From: CAVVGZ01 sp963841845
GTDB lineage: Bacteria > Chloroflexota > Anaerolineae > Anaerolineales > Anaerolineaceae
DNA: 64,000 nt
Reading direction: 5' to 3'
NCBI GenBank assembly: GCA_963841845.1
Contig: CAWJEG010000005.1
Location: forward strand, 62,001-126,000
Made by a program: the position numbers and the translations under genes. A model generated the notes under the pieces. The model was not told the origin of the DNA and did no database searches. It saw only the letters and a list, made by a program, of their open reading frames with translations. Positions 1 through 8,060 of this stretch are shown piece after piece. Each line of letters opens with the position of its first letter. The stretch's first letter is position 1.

Positions 1-203
1 GCAATTTTACGTAAAGCCGAGTTTGGTTTCTTCGGTGTCATGGTACGCACAACCGTACATACACCACGTTTTTGAGGTGCTCCTGCATCCTGCTTGACTC
101 TGCGCTGTTTTACCGAGTTCAATGTATATTGAAGCGCAGGTGATTTGCTCTTCGATTTCTTTGTTGTGCGGCCTTTTCTTATTAATTGATTGATAGTTGG
201 CAC
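1..203 (-). CDS. rpsL: 30S ribosomal protein S12, C-terminus cut by window edge
   Basis: Decoding-centre protein of the small ribosomal subunit. The reverse strand from a GTG at 203 reads VPTINQLIRKGR, then later PQKRGVCT and TPKKPNSALRK, all hallmarks of S12. The GTG is chosen because a GGAGG Shine-Dalgarno lies about 10 bases upstream and the protein starts at the conserved PTINQL. Between the conserved ALQ and PQKRGVC there is an insert of about 18 residues, as in Firmicutes S12 (Bacillus has a similar one). About 67 codons are present; the rest lies beyond base 1. It sits directly downstream of rpoB but has its own promoter at 341-370. A longer open frame over 7-282 is an out-of-frame shadow. 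Confidence 0.95.
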   Translation of the reverse strand, partial: MPTINQLIRKGRTTKKSKSKSPALQYTLNSVKQRRVKQDAGAPQKRGVCTVVRTMTPKKPNSALRKI

Positions 204-262
204 GTCCTAGCCTCCAAATAATTACTGATATCCACTCGATCTTTTTTCGTTTTACAATAATG

Positions 263-291
263 GAGGCCATCTTTTTTTCCATGATGGCCTC
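263..291 (-). promoter_or_regulatory. Leader hairpin ahead of rpsL
   Basis: A perfect 9-bp inverted repeat (GAGGCCATC at 263-271, GATGGCCTC at 283-291) with an 11-base loop lies between the rpsL promoter and the rpsL start. In the rpsL direction no U-run follows, so it is not a normal terminator for this strand. It could be an mRNA-stability or autoregulatory element in the roughly 130-base S12 leader. On the plus strand it is followed by a short T-rich stretch, but no plus-strand gene needs it. Confidence 0.5.
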
Positions 292-340
292 TCATATTTT
301 TCATACAACCAAGATGCCCGACATATGAAGGCAAACCAAG

Positions 341-370
341 ATTATATCATGCCTTTTTTAGATAAGTCAA
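341..370 (-). promoter_or_regulatory. sigma-70-type promoter for rpsL
   Basis: On the minus strand, TTGACT (365-370) and TATAAT (341-346) are separated by 18 bases, and the -10 is preceded by TGA, giving an extended -10. It lies in the rpoB-rpsL gap, just past the rpoB stop. The predicted start is near 334, giving a leader of about 130 bases that includes the 263-291 hairpin. Confidence 0.75.
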
Positions 371-383
371 GCTGAAACCTCAC

Positions 384-3300
384 CTAAAAAAATTTGCCGA
401 GGTCTTCTCCGAGACCCAATAGCCCGGTTTCAAGCCTGGGTGGTTTGATCCGCTCTTCATCTTTTCCAAATTTTATAGTATCGCCCGTATCCATAACAGC
501 TTCAACAGATAATCCGAGGCTTTGTAGTTCTTTCACAAGCACGCGGAATGAGGCTGGCAGGCTTGGTTCCTCAATTTGTTCACCTTTGACAATTGCCTCG
601 TAGGTATTGACACGTCCTTGAACATCATCGGATTTTACAGTCAACATTTCCTGAAGAGTATGTGCAGCTCCGTAAGCTTCAAGAGCCCACACTTCCATTT
701 CTCCAAAACGCTGACCGCCAAACTGTGCTTTTCCACCAAGCGGCTGCTGGGTTACCAGACTGTATGGTCCCGTAGAGCGGGCATGAACTTTGTCTTCCAC
801 AAGGTGATGGAGTTTAAGCATGGTCATAATACCAACTGTAACAGCCTGGTCATAAGCCTGACCGGTTTTTCCATCTTTCAATACCTGTTTACCCAGTATC
901 GGGGAAGGAATTACTTCCTGCATGGTTAATGAATGCGCTTTATCCCGGACTTCATCATAAGACCAATCAGGCATAACCTTTTCACCTTGTTTTTCAAGCC
1001 AGGTACGCAGGCAAACCTCAATAGCATTGCGATCTCTTTCCATGCTTAACATCAGACCGCTAACCGTGTCATTATCAAAGTTAAGTACTTTTGATGGGTC
1101 ATAACCCTTTTCTTCCAGCCAGGCTTCAAGTGTTGAACGACGGGCAAAGTTGGCATCGGTGTTCAATTGATAAACATCGTATCCTTTTTCACCGAGATAC
1201 TGTTCGAGGTACAAAAGCCGGACCTCATCATCATCCTCTAAAGCGGATGGATCGTAATCTTGCTGCTTAATCCAAGTCCAGGCATCGTCGCATTTTTCCT
1301 GCCAGGCTGTATCCATAAGCCAGGCACGCCCCAGTTCAGCCTCAATTTCAATTTCCTCAGCACCGTCAAACACGGGACTCACTGCCTGAAAACCAAGTTT
1401 TCTAGCAGCCCAACCCAGGTGTGTCTCCAAAACCTGACCGATATTCATGCGTCCTGGAACTCCAAGCGGGTTCAGAATGATATCCACAGGGGTCCCATCC
1501 TCAAGATACGGCATATCTTCCAAGGGAACAACTTTTGACACAACACCTTTATTTCCATGGCGGCCGGCCATTTTATCACCGGCGGTGATTTTACGCCGCT
1601 GTGCCACAGATACCCGAACCATGATATCCACCCCCGCAGCGAGATCGGAGTTGTCTTCACGGGTGAATACCTTTACATCCACAACTTTCCCGCGCTCGCC
1701 ATGTGGCATGCGAAGGGAAGTGTCTTTCACATCGCGAGATTTTTCACCAAAAATCGCCCGCAGAAGCCTTTCTTCCGGGGTGAGTTCTTTTTCGCCTTTG
1801 GGGGTAATCTTACCGACTAATATATCATTTGGTCCGACTTCCGCACCGATGCGGATAATTCCCTGTTCATCGAGATCTTTTATTGCCTCTTCCCCAACAT
1901 TGGGAATATCACGGGTAATTTCTTCAGGACCAAGCTTGGTATCACGCGCTTCTATTTCATATTTTTCAATATGGACAGAAGTAAACAATTCATCCTGTAC
2001 CAACTTCTCAGAGATGATGATGGCATCCTCAAAATTACCACCCTCCCACGAAACAAAGGCTACCACAACATTTTGACCCAAAGCAAGGTGACCATTTTTA
2101 GTCGAGGATGAATCAGCAAGCACATCACCTTTAACAACGCGTTGTCCTTTTATGACAGCTGGCCTTTGATCGATGCAAGTACTCTGGTTAGATCGCTGAT
2201 ATTTGCGGAGTGAGTATGTGCGGATCTCCCCTGTTGAATTGCGCACCAATATCCGTTTGCCTGTAACCGAGATAACCTCACCGCTCTCCTCAGAAACCAG
2301 AACCTGCCCGGAATCGATGGCAGCAAACGCCTCCATGCCAGTTGAGATGGTCGGGATCTGTGGTTGTACGAGCGGTACCGCCTGGGCCTGCATGTTCGAA
2401 CCCATTAGTGCCCGGTTTGCGTCGTCGTGCTCAAGGAACGGGATAAGGGCTGCGCTTACTCCAACCACCTGGTGAGGGGCGATGTCCATAAATTCAACGG
2501 TTTCAGTCCGGGAAATTGTAAAATCCGAGTGTAAGCGGCAGGACACCTGGTCGTTTTCGAATTCATCGAAATCGGTCAAGACAGAGTTAGCCTGGGCGAT
2601 AATATATTTATCCTCTGAATCCGCTGATAGATATTCATAATCCTGCGAGACAAAGGGAACAATATCAATGCGCTGGTTTTTCAGCTTCTTGACTGCTTTC
2701 AGTTTATCGCCAACCAAACGCTCATCTTTATTGACAAGAATCTCCCCGGTTTCGGGGTTCACAAGATTGGTTTTCACCTGGCGGTTTTCCAAACGCGGAT
2801 CATCTGAAGGCAGAATGTGATATACCCGCCGGTAAGGCGTCTCTATAAAACCATATTCATTTACCCTGGCAAAGTTCGCCAGGCGGCCGATAAGTCCAAT
2901 GTTTGGACCTTCAGGTGTTTCAATCGGGCAAATTCTGCCATAATGGGAGTAATGAACATCCCGCACATCAAAACCGGCTCGCTCTCTCCTCAAGCCGCCA
3001 GGACCTAACGCGGAAAGGGTGCGCTTATGGCGCAGTTCAGCAAGGGGATTGGTTTGATCCATAAATTGTGAAAGCTGGCTGGAGCCAAAAAACTCCCGCA
3101 AGGCTGCCACAACCGGGCGTATGTTGATCAGGTTGACCGGGGATACCTGGTCCTGGTCGCGGATGGACATACGTTCCTTGATAACTCTTTCCATTCTGCG
3201 CAATCCTATACGCAGCTTATTTTGGATCAGTTCACCAACGGTTTTTACACGCCGGTTGCCCAGGTGATCAATATCATCTTTATCCTTAATTTCGTTATTG

Positions 3301-4307
3301 ATCATTATCATGTGCCGGACCAGGCGTACAATATCCCAGGTGGTAACCGCCCGATGTTTGATTGGGATAAACTCCAGATCCAGTTTCTGATTGAGTTTAT
3401 ACCGCCCCACTCGTTCCAGATCATAATGCCGCAGATCAAACAATTGTTCTTCAAAAAACTGCCTGGCGTTATCTAATGTAGCCGGATCCCCCGGGCGCAT
3501 CCTTTTGAAAAACTCCAGCAAGGCTGCCTGAGCGATCGTTAATCCTCCGCTTAGATCCCATGAAGGTTCCTGGCGCATGGAAGAACTGATAAACAGACGA
3601 TCTGGATTGTTATCCACATCTTTAAACAGCTGGATAATTTCCTCATCAGATCCTTCCCGAATTGGAGTATTCCCTAACCCATCATCAACCGCAGCAAGCG
3701 CTCTCAGGAAGATCGTGATGGGGACGGTGCGCTTGCGGTTAAACTTCAAGATAATATAATCATTTTTACGTGTTTCAAACTCCATCCACGCACCGCGATC
3801 CGGGATTAATTTTGCGCTTGCCAGCCGGTGTCCGGTTGTACGATCAACCGGTGCTTCAAAATATACACCAGGTGAGCGGATTAGCTGGGAAACCACAACC
3901 CTTTCCGTTCCATTTATGATAAAAGTACCTTTTTCTGTCATCTCCGGGAAATCACCCAGGAAGATATCCTGTTTCATAAATTCCGGTACTTCAGGGCCTC
4001 CCAGCAGGACTGAAACCCATAGCGGACTGGAAAATGTCAGATCACGCTCTACACACTCATCGATGGTGTATTTAGGTTTATCGAACCAGTATTTTAGGCC
4101 CCATTGTTCAGATTCCGGACCTTTGCTGGGGAAATAGAGTTTCATACCTCGGTTGTAAGATTCGATCGGAGATATTTCGTTGAATAACTCCCCTAAACCT
4201 TCTGCTTTTAATCTCTTGAATGAATCTAATTGGACTTCTATCAAGTCGGGAAGTGGAAAAGAAACCTTAATACGCGCATACGATTTTTTCATTGAATTGG
4301 ATGCCAT
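384..4307 (-). CDS. rpoB: DNA-directed RNA polymerase beta subunit
   Basis: Beta subunit of RNA polymerase, 1307 residues. Family motifs include GTERVVVSQLIRSPGVYFE, the rifampicin region with FMDQ, HKR and SALGPGG (the usual resistance positions D516, H526 and S531 are all wild type), RHGNKGVVSK, and near the C-terminus LVTQQPLGGKAQFGGQRFGE. Residues about 990-1140 (bases about 890-1340) hold an insert of some 135 residues between VFDGA and the KDGKTGQ segment, built of degenerate repeats around LEAWLEEKGYD. The gene stands alone: rplL is not upstream, and rpoC is not between it and rpsL. The ATG follows a leader with a strong promoter. Confidence 0.98.
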   Translation of the reverse strand: MASNSMKKSYARIKVSFPLPDLIEVQLDSFKRLKAEGLGELFNEISPIESYNRGMKLYFPSKGPESEQWGLKYWFDKPKYTIDECVERDLTFSSPLWVSVLLGGPEVPEFMKQDIFLGDFPEMTEKGTFIINGTERVVVSQLIRSPGVYFEAPVDRTTGHRLASAKLIPDRGAWMEFETRKNDYIILKFNRKRTVPITIFLRALAAVDDGLGNTPIREGSDEEIIQLFKDVDNNPDRLFISSSMRQEPSWDLSGGLTIAQAALLEFFKRMRPGDPATLDNARQFFEEQLFDLRHYDLERVGRYKLNQKLDLEFIPIKHRAVTTWDIVRLVRHMIMINNEIKDKDDIDHLGNRRVKTVGELIQNKLRIGLRRMERVIKERMSIRDQDQVSPVNLINIRPVVAALREFFGSSQLSQFMDQTNPLAELRHKRTLSALGPGGLRRERAGFDVRDVHYSHYGRICPIETPEGPNIGLIGRLANFARVNEYGFIETPYRRVYHILPSDDPRLENRQVKTNLVNPETGEILVNKDERLVGDKLKAVKKLKNQRIDIVPFVSQDYEYLSADSEDKYIIAQANSVLTDFDEFENDQVSCRLHSDFTISRTETVEFMDIAPHQVVGVSAALIPFLEHDDANRALMGSNMQAQAVPLVQPQIPTISTGMEAFAAIDSGQVLVSEESGEVISVTGKRILVRNSTGEIRTYSLRKYQRSNQSTCIDQRPAVIKGQRVVKGDVLADSSSTKNGHLALGQNVVVAFVSWEGGNFEDAIIISEKLVQDELFTSVHIEKYEIEARDTKLGPEEITRDIPNVGEEAIKDLDEQGIIRIGAEVGPNDILVGKITPKGEKELTPEERLLRAIFGEKSRDVKDTSLRMPHGERGKVVDVKVFTREDNSDLAAGVDIMVRVSVAQRRKITAGDKMAGRHGNKGVVSKVVPLEDMPYLEDGTPVDIILNPLGVPGRMNIGQVLETHLGWAARKLGFQAVSPVFDGAEEIEIEAELGRAWLMDTAWQEKCDDAWTWIKQQDYDPSALEDDDEVRLLYLEQYLGEKGYDVYQLNTDANFARRSTLEAWLEEKGYDPSKVLNFDNDTVSGLMLSMERDRNAIEVCLRTWLEKQGEKVMPDWSYDEVRDKAHSLTMQEVIPSPILGKQVLKDGKTGQAYDQAVTVGIMTMLKLHHLVEDKVHARSTGPYSLVTQQPLGGKAQFGGQRFGEMEVWALEAYGAAHTLQEMLTVKSDDVQGRVNTYEAIVKGEQIEEPSLPASFRVLVKELQSLGLSVEAVMDTGDTIKFGKDEERIKPPRLETGLLGLGEDLGKFF

Positions 4308-4386
4308 TCGTTACTCCAGTAAGAAAAACCCGACAAACATTAATTTAATTTGATTATTTGCATTACTTATTAAAATGCAAACATTT

Positions 4387-4415
4387 ATTATACCAACAAA
4401 CGCCATGTTGGTCAA
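4387..4415 (-). promoter_or_regulatory. Main rpoB promoter with an internal palindrome
   Basis: On the minus strand, TTGACC (4410-4415) and TATAAT (4387-4392) have an ideal 17-base spacer. The spacer carries an inverted repeat, CCAACA at 4393-4398 and TGTTGG at 4406-4411, with a 7-base loop. A palindrome between -35 and -10 is a typical repressor site, but no bound protein can be named. The start would be near 4380, about 70 bases before the rpoB ATG. Confidence 0.75.
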
Positions 4416-4462
4416 TAAATGCTAATTTCCACAATTAGAATTTCTTTCCTGTGGGGGGTGAT

Positions 4463-4471
4463 ATTATAACA
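4463..4471 (-). promoter_or_regulatory. Possible second, upstream rpoB promoter
   Basis: TGTTATAAT on the minus strand is an extended -10 (TATAAT at 4463-4468). No good -35 is visible at 17 bases. It may be a second, distal rpoB start about 75 bases above the main promoter. Confidence 0.4.
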
Positions 4472-4525
4472 TATTATTTACTAAAAATAATGTTGCGGGA
4501 GTTCTACTTTTCCAAAAATCGGGAA

Positions 4526-5158
4526 TCATACATATAATCCCAGCTCTTTTTCTAAATCAGTCCGGATTTGTTGGGTGTTTTGAAATAATATGGAATGAAT
4601 CCCCACTGATTGCGCCCCTAAAATATTTTTTTCGAAATCATCAATAAACACAGCCTCACCTGGAAACACCCCAAGACGGTCAAGCATCAATAAATAAATA
4701 CGCGGATCTGGTTTGACCAGTTCTACTTCATAGGAGAAAATTACCTGGTCAAACGCATCCAGGAATCCATAATTCCTTTCAATTACTTCCCTCATATCAC
4801 CCCACACATTACTTAGCAAAGCTGTTTTGTACTTCAATCTCAGCTGCTTGATATACCCCAGCAGGGCAAAATCACATTGGTCACCAGAAAACCATTCCAT
4901 GAAAAAATCTTCGATTTCTGAATCGCGCATTCTGAGCGTTTGGGCGACAATTTGCCAGTGAACACTCCTTGGAATTTGCCCGGCTTCAGCCTGAAGCGAT
5001 GTAGGGGAGGAAAAAACAAGCTCATTCAGCATTGTATAGGGTACTCCAAGCTTTTTCGCCAGGTTCAAACGCGGCTGCAGATTCTCCGTTCGAAGCAGAA
5101 CGCCACCCATATCCCAAATAACCGCTTTAATTAGTGCAGAAGTTTTCAAAATAATCAT
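4526..5158 (-). CDS. HAD-superfamily hydrolase (subclass IA-like)
   Basis: Cytosolic phosphatase-type enzyme of 210 residues; substrate unknown. Motif I is WDMGGVLL, in which the usual second Asp of DxD is Gly, as in many epoxide-hydrolase-N-like HADs. Motif II is ALLSN, motif III is the Lys of VKPDPRIY and motif IV is VFIDDFEKN, so the core is complete. The annotated ATG lies in AAGGATGATT, so translation may instead begin at the TTG three codons later, which has AAGG at better spacing. It follows the terminator of the alkyltransferase-like operon and is likely transcribed on its own. The sugar-phosphatase class is an inference only. Confidence 0.85.
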   Translation of the reverse strand: MIILKTSALIKAVIWDMGGVLLRTENLQPRLNLAKKLGVPYTMLNELVFSSPTSLQAEAGQIPRSVHWQIVAQTLRMRDSEIEDFFMEWFSGDQCDFALLGYIKQLRLKYKTALLSNVWGDMREVIERNYGFLDAFDQVIFSYEVELVKPDPRIYLLMLDRLGVFPGEAVFIDDFEKNILGAQSVGIHSILFQNTQQIRTDLEKELGLYV

Positions 5159-5233
5159 CCTTATTCATCAATCAAAAGTAAGTAATTCCCAAATTTTCCA
5201 ATCAAAAATCGGAAACCATTGCACCATCTCAGG

Positions 5234-5275
5234 AAAAAAATTCCCCCCAAACATTTTTATCAGGGTCTGTTTGGG
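5234..5275 (-). terminator. Intrinsic terminator after the alkyltransferase-like gene
   Basis: On the minus strand, CCCAAACA (5268-5275) pairs with TGTTTGGG (5246-5253) around a 14-base loop, followed by GGGAA and a run of seven T (5240-5234). It ends the operon 7192-5304. Confidence 0.7.
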
Positions 5276-5303
5276 AAAGATGGACAAAACCAGTGAATTA
5301 CGA

Positions 5304-5621
5304 TTATTCCCCGGGTCCATTCCATCCATAAAGGTTAAAGTCTACCCTGTCATTTAGATCAAAAACAATTCCCTCTTCCTGGAGGAGCTGCTTTTGCAAC
5401 GGTCCGCCAAAACCATAGCTCCGTTGACTTATTTTCCCCTGTGAATTAACTACTCGCTGCCAGGGAACCAATGACTCCTGAGGGAGTCCGGCCATTGCAT
5501 AGCCAACCATCCTGGCTGTGCAGCCGCCGCAAATCCTGGCAACCTGCCCGTACGATGCCACTTTCCCGAATGGGATCAGATTTACAACTTGCCAAATGCG
5601 GTGGTAAATGTTTTGATCCAT
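5304..5621 (-). CDS. Alkyltransferase-like (ATL) DNA-repair protein, MGMT family
   Basis: A 105-residue single-domain relative of O6-methylguanine-DNA methyltransferase. It keeps the helix-turn-helix side (IPFGKVASYGQVARICGG, then the Arg finger in CTARMVGYAM), but the active-site PCHRV of the methyltransferases is PWQRVV here, so the alkyl-accepting Cys is Trp. That is the signature of ATL proteins, which bind O6-alkylguanine and hand it to nucleotide excision repair instead of removing the alkyl group. It ends with VDFNLYGW. It lies 39 bases after the VOC gene, in the same direction, and before a terminator. Confidence 0.92.
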   Translation of the reverse strand: MDQNIYHRIWQVVNLIPFGKVASYGQVARICGGCTARMVGYAMAGLPQESLVPWQRVVNSQGKISQRSYGFGGPLQKQLLQEEGIVFDLNDRVDFNLYGWNGPGE

Positions 5622-5660
5622 GATGCAGAATTGCCTCGTAAATATTTAGCGATAAAAAAT

Positions 5661-6113
5661 TTACTGATCATACAGCCAATGCTGTACTTCAACGATGTTG
5701 TCTTCTGGATCCCGAACATATGCAAAAGAAATTGTCCCAATTGGTTCAATCCTGGCTCTGACGATTTCCCCTGCGGGTGATCCACCGAACGCAACCACAT
5801 TCTTAACAACTTCGTCCACATTATCTACTTCAAAAGCAAGATGTGTGTAGCCGGGACTGTTGATCCTTTTATCACTTTTAGAATTGGCGGGATCATACTG
5901 AAATATCTCCAGGGTCGGTCCGCCTTCCCCAAATCCGGGCAACCGTAAATGGATTCCTCTTATGCAGGCATTTGTTAAGCCTGTTGCCCTATCCAACCAT
6001 TCGCCGCTGAGGTTTCTCTCTCCCGGCAGAGGTTGACAATTGAAAACCTCAATATAGAAATTTGACAGCGATTTCCAGTCTCTCGCTATCAGGTTGGTAT
6101 GAACATATCGCAT
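5661..6113 (-). CDS. VOC (glyoxalase/dioxygenase-fold) family protein
   Basis: About 150 residues with the paired beta-alpha-beta-beta-beta units of the vicinal oxygen chelate fold. It starts RYVHTNLIARDWKSLSNFY and ends with AYVRDPEDNIVEVQHW. Likely metal ligands are His in YVHTN, His in GYTHLAFEV, and Glu near the ends of both repeats (LEIFQY, VEVQHW). The ATG at 6113 is preferred over an upstream TTG because GGAG lies 9 bases before it. It sits in the middle of a three-gene operon. The substrate cannot be told; glyoxalase I or a lyase or dioxygenase are all possible. Confidence 0.85.
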   Translation of the reverse strand: MRYVHTNLIARDWKSLSNFYIEVFNCQPLPGERNLSGEWLDRATGLTNACIRGIHLRLPGFGEGGPTLEIFQYDPANSKSDKRINSPGYTHLAFEVDNVDEVVKNVVAFGGSPAGEIVRARIEPIGTISFAYVRDPEDNIVEVQHWLYDQ

Positions 6114-6181
6114 TGCTTGCCGCTCCAATGAAAATTCTTGACCATTCCTTGATCGCTTCTAATCACAAATCCAGATAATAT

Positions 6182-7192
6182 TCATTCAGTCGTAATCCCT
6201 GAAAATTGAGCGGCATACGGAAAAAGACCAAACAGGCCGCCAGTATGGATAAATAATATACGGGAATTTTTTTCAAAATGTCCTTTCCTTATCTCACTCA
6301 CCAGGCCAAAAAGGGCTTTCCCGGTATAGACCGGATCGATAAGGATTGCTTCCAAGCGGGCCAATTCAGAGATAAATCGAATCAGGGGCTTGTCTGCAAG
6401 TCCGTATCCAGCTCCCACATAATCATCCAGAACCTTGATATCCTCCGGCAGTATCCTGGTCTGGTGGTCATATTTATGGTCAAATTCCTGAATGATGCGG
6501 GTGATTTTCTCCCGGAAATAGTGACTGTTTTCAGATACGCAAATCCCGATGACCTGGCTCTTCAATCCAAAAATCTCTTTCCCCAGGATCAAACCCGCCT
6601 GTGTACCGCCTGATCCAGTCGGGATAACGATCGCATCTGGCTGCCACCCCAGAGTGTTAAATTGGTCAACCATTTCGCCAACTGCGTGGATATATCCCCA
6701 GCAGCCTGTTGCATCGGATGCCCCCAAGGGAACCACCATGGGATTATCCCCATGATCAATGTATTCCTGGGCAACTATTTGCATGTGCTCGTCCATGGAT
6801 TGTTTAGAACTGTTTGGAAGCAGGGTGATCTTCGCTCCGAAGAGCTGGTCCAAAAGGAAATTACCCTCAGGCAAATTATCCCCTGAACCGGATAAAACCA
6901 GGTGGGCTTTTAGACCCAGCCGGGCTGCTACTGCAGCGGTAGCCCGTGCATGATTTGATTGCAGACCGCCGCAGGTAATCAGCACATTATTGCCATTGGC
7001 GAGTGCCTGTGCAGCCACAAATTCCAATTTGCGGATTTTATTACCTGAGAATTCAATTCCCGTCAGGTCATCCCGTTTAATATAGATTTGCGGTCCCCCC
7101 AACCCTTCGCTCAATTGGCTTAGCCGGTAAATTGGGGTTGGCAGGTTCGCAAGTGCGACCCTCTCAGGTAAATTTATTAAATAATCATCCAT
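6182..7192 (-). CDS. dcyD: PLP-dependent D-cysteine desulfhydrase / ACC deaminase family
   Basis: About 336 residues, PLP fold type II. The N-terminus has PTPIYRL and IYIKRDDLTG; the Schiff-base Lys lies in EFSGNKIRKLEF; the phosphate and cofactor part has CGGLQSNHARATAA and, later, PTGSGGTQAG. This pattern fits D-cysteine desulfhydrase, which makes pyruvate, sulfide and ammonia, but ACC deaminase has the same fold and cannot be excluded. The ATG at 7192 is chosen over one eight codons upstream because AAGGAT stands 8 bases before it and the protein then begins MDDYLINLPERV. It is the first gene of the operon with the VOC and ATL genes. Confidence 0.88.
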   Translation of the reverse strand: MDDYLINLPERVALANLPTPIYRLSQLSEGLGGPQIYIKRDDLTGIEFSGNKIRKLEFVAAQALANGNNVLITCGGLQSNHARATAAVAARLGLKAHLVLSGSGDNLPEGNFLLDQLFGAKITLLPNSSKQSMDEHMQIVAQEYIDHGDNPMVVPLGASDATGCWGYIHAVGEMVDQFNTLGWQPDAIVIPTGSGGTQAGLILGKEIFGLKSQVIGICVSENSHYFREKITRIIQEFDHKYDHQTRILPEDIKVLDDYVGAGYGLADKPLIRFISELARLEAILIDPVYTGKALFGLVSEIRKGHFEKNSRILFIHTGGLFGLFPYAAQFSGITTE

Positions 7193-7291
7193 GGATTGAT
7201 CCTTTCCGAAAAACATTCGTTCTCAGGATAGTCATGATTAAATCACATTTTACACAACATCCTATCCCAATTCCAGGCTGGATTTTGAAGG

Positions 7292-7297
7292 TATAAT
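7292..7297 (+). promoter_or_regulatory. TATAAT just ahead of rsmG (leaderless start)
   Basis: GGTATAAT lies with its last base only 9 bases before the rsmG ATG at 7307, so transcription would begin at or within about 3 bases of the start codon. No Shine-Dalgarno fits at normal spacing. Confidence 0.55.
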
Positions 7298-7306
7298 CGG
7301 TCAGGT

Positions 7307-8020
7307 ATGGAAAATTTTAGACAGGAAGTTTTTGAATTATTATCCTTACAATTGACAGACCGGCAAGTTCATGCGTTCAAAATTTATGAAACCGAGCTGC
7401 TTGATTGGAATGAACGCATCAATTTAACTGCCATAACCGATTCCAAAAGTGTTTACACCAAGCATTTCCTGGACTCTCTCAGCCCTTTGATTGCGATGCG
7501 AAAGAATAAACCCCGCAGCCTGATTGATGTCGGCACCGGAGCGGGCTTTCCGGGAATTCCGCTCAAAATTGCCATTCCTGGATTGAAAGTTACCCTGATC
7601 GATTCGATTGGCAAGAAAATTCAGTTTTGCAAAAATCTTATTGACAAATTAGGATTAAAAGATATCGAAGTAGTCCTGGGAAGGGCAGAAGATGTGGCCC
7701 GGATTCAAAAATTTCGTGAAGGATATGATTGTGCCATAGCGCGGTCGGTTGCCGGTTTACCTGCCCTGGTTGAATATTTGATTCCGTTTGTTCGTGTTGG
7801 GGGAATAGCGATCGCCCAAAAAGGGACAGGCGGACCTGCTGAAGCAAACCAGGCAGCAAAAGCAATTCAACTTCTTGGAGGGTGTTTGCAGCAAATTCAC
7901 CATATCAATTTACCGAGAATTGTTGAGGACCGCTATCTCATTTCAATCGATAAAATCAGTGCCACCCCGGGTAAATACCCCAGGCGGACTGGAGTACCGA
8001 TAAAGAATCCCCTTTCCTGA
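7307..8020 (+). CDS. rsmG: 16S rRNA (guanine527-N7)-methyltransferase
   Basis: A 237-residue SAM-dependent methyltransferase that modifies G527 of 16S rRNA. The N-terminus has the family ETELLDWNERINLTAI and KHFLDSL; the SAM-binding loop is LIDVGTGAGFPGIPL at about residues 67-81; then LIDSIGKKIQF and GRAEDVA; and the typical CAIARSVAGL. The length is normal. It is transcribed alone on the plus strand, convergent with recF, and is not beside mnmG or parA as in many bacteria. The -10 box so close to the ATG suggests a leaderless mRNA. Confidence 0.96.
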   Translation: MENFRQEVFELLSLQLTDRQVHAFKIYETELLDWNERINLTAITDSKSVYTKHFLDSLSPLIAMRKNKPRSLIDVGTGAGFPGIPLKIAIPGLKVTLIDSIGKKIQFCKNLIDKLGLKDIEVVLGRAEDVARIQKFREGYDCAIARSVAGLPALVEYLIPFVRVGGIAIAQKGTGGPAEANQAAKAIQLLGGCLQQIHHINLPRIVEDRYLISIDKISATPGKYPRRTGVPIKNPLS

Positions 8021-8060
8021 AAAAATGCAATATTTTCCCAAATAATCTGATATCACTCGA

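Noticed and set aside
7..282. 91-codon minus-strand open frame at the left edge
   Set aside because: It is out of frame with rpsL, which lies on the same strand with a GGAGG site and conserved S12 motifs.
1447..2076. 209-codon plus-strand frame inside rpoB
   Set aside because: It is antisense to conserved RpoB sequence and has no family motif; a shadow frame. The same holds for long antisense frames at 40707-41225, 49233-49718 and 62324-62791.
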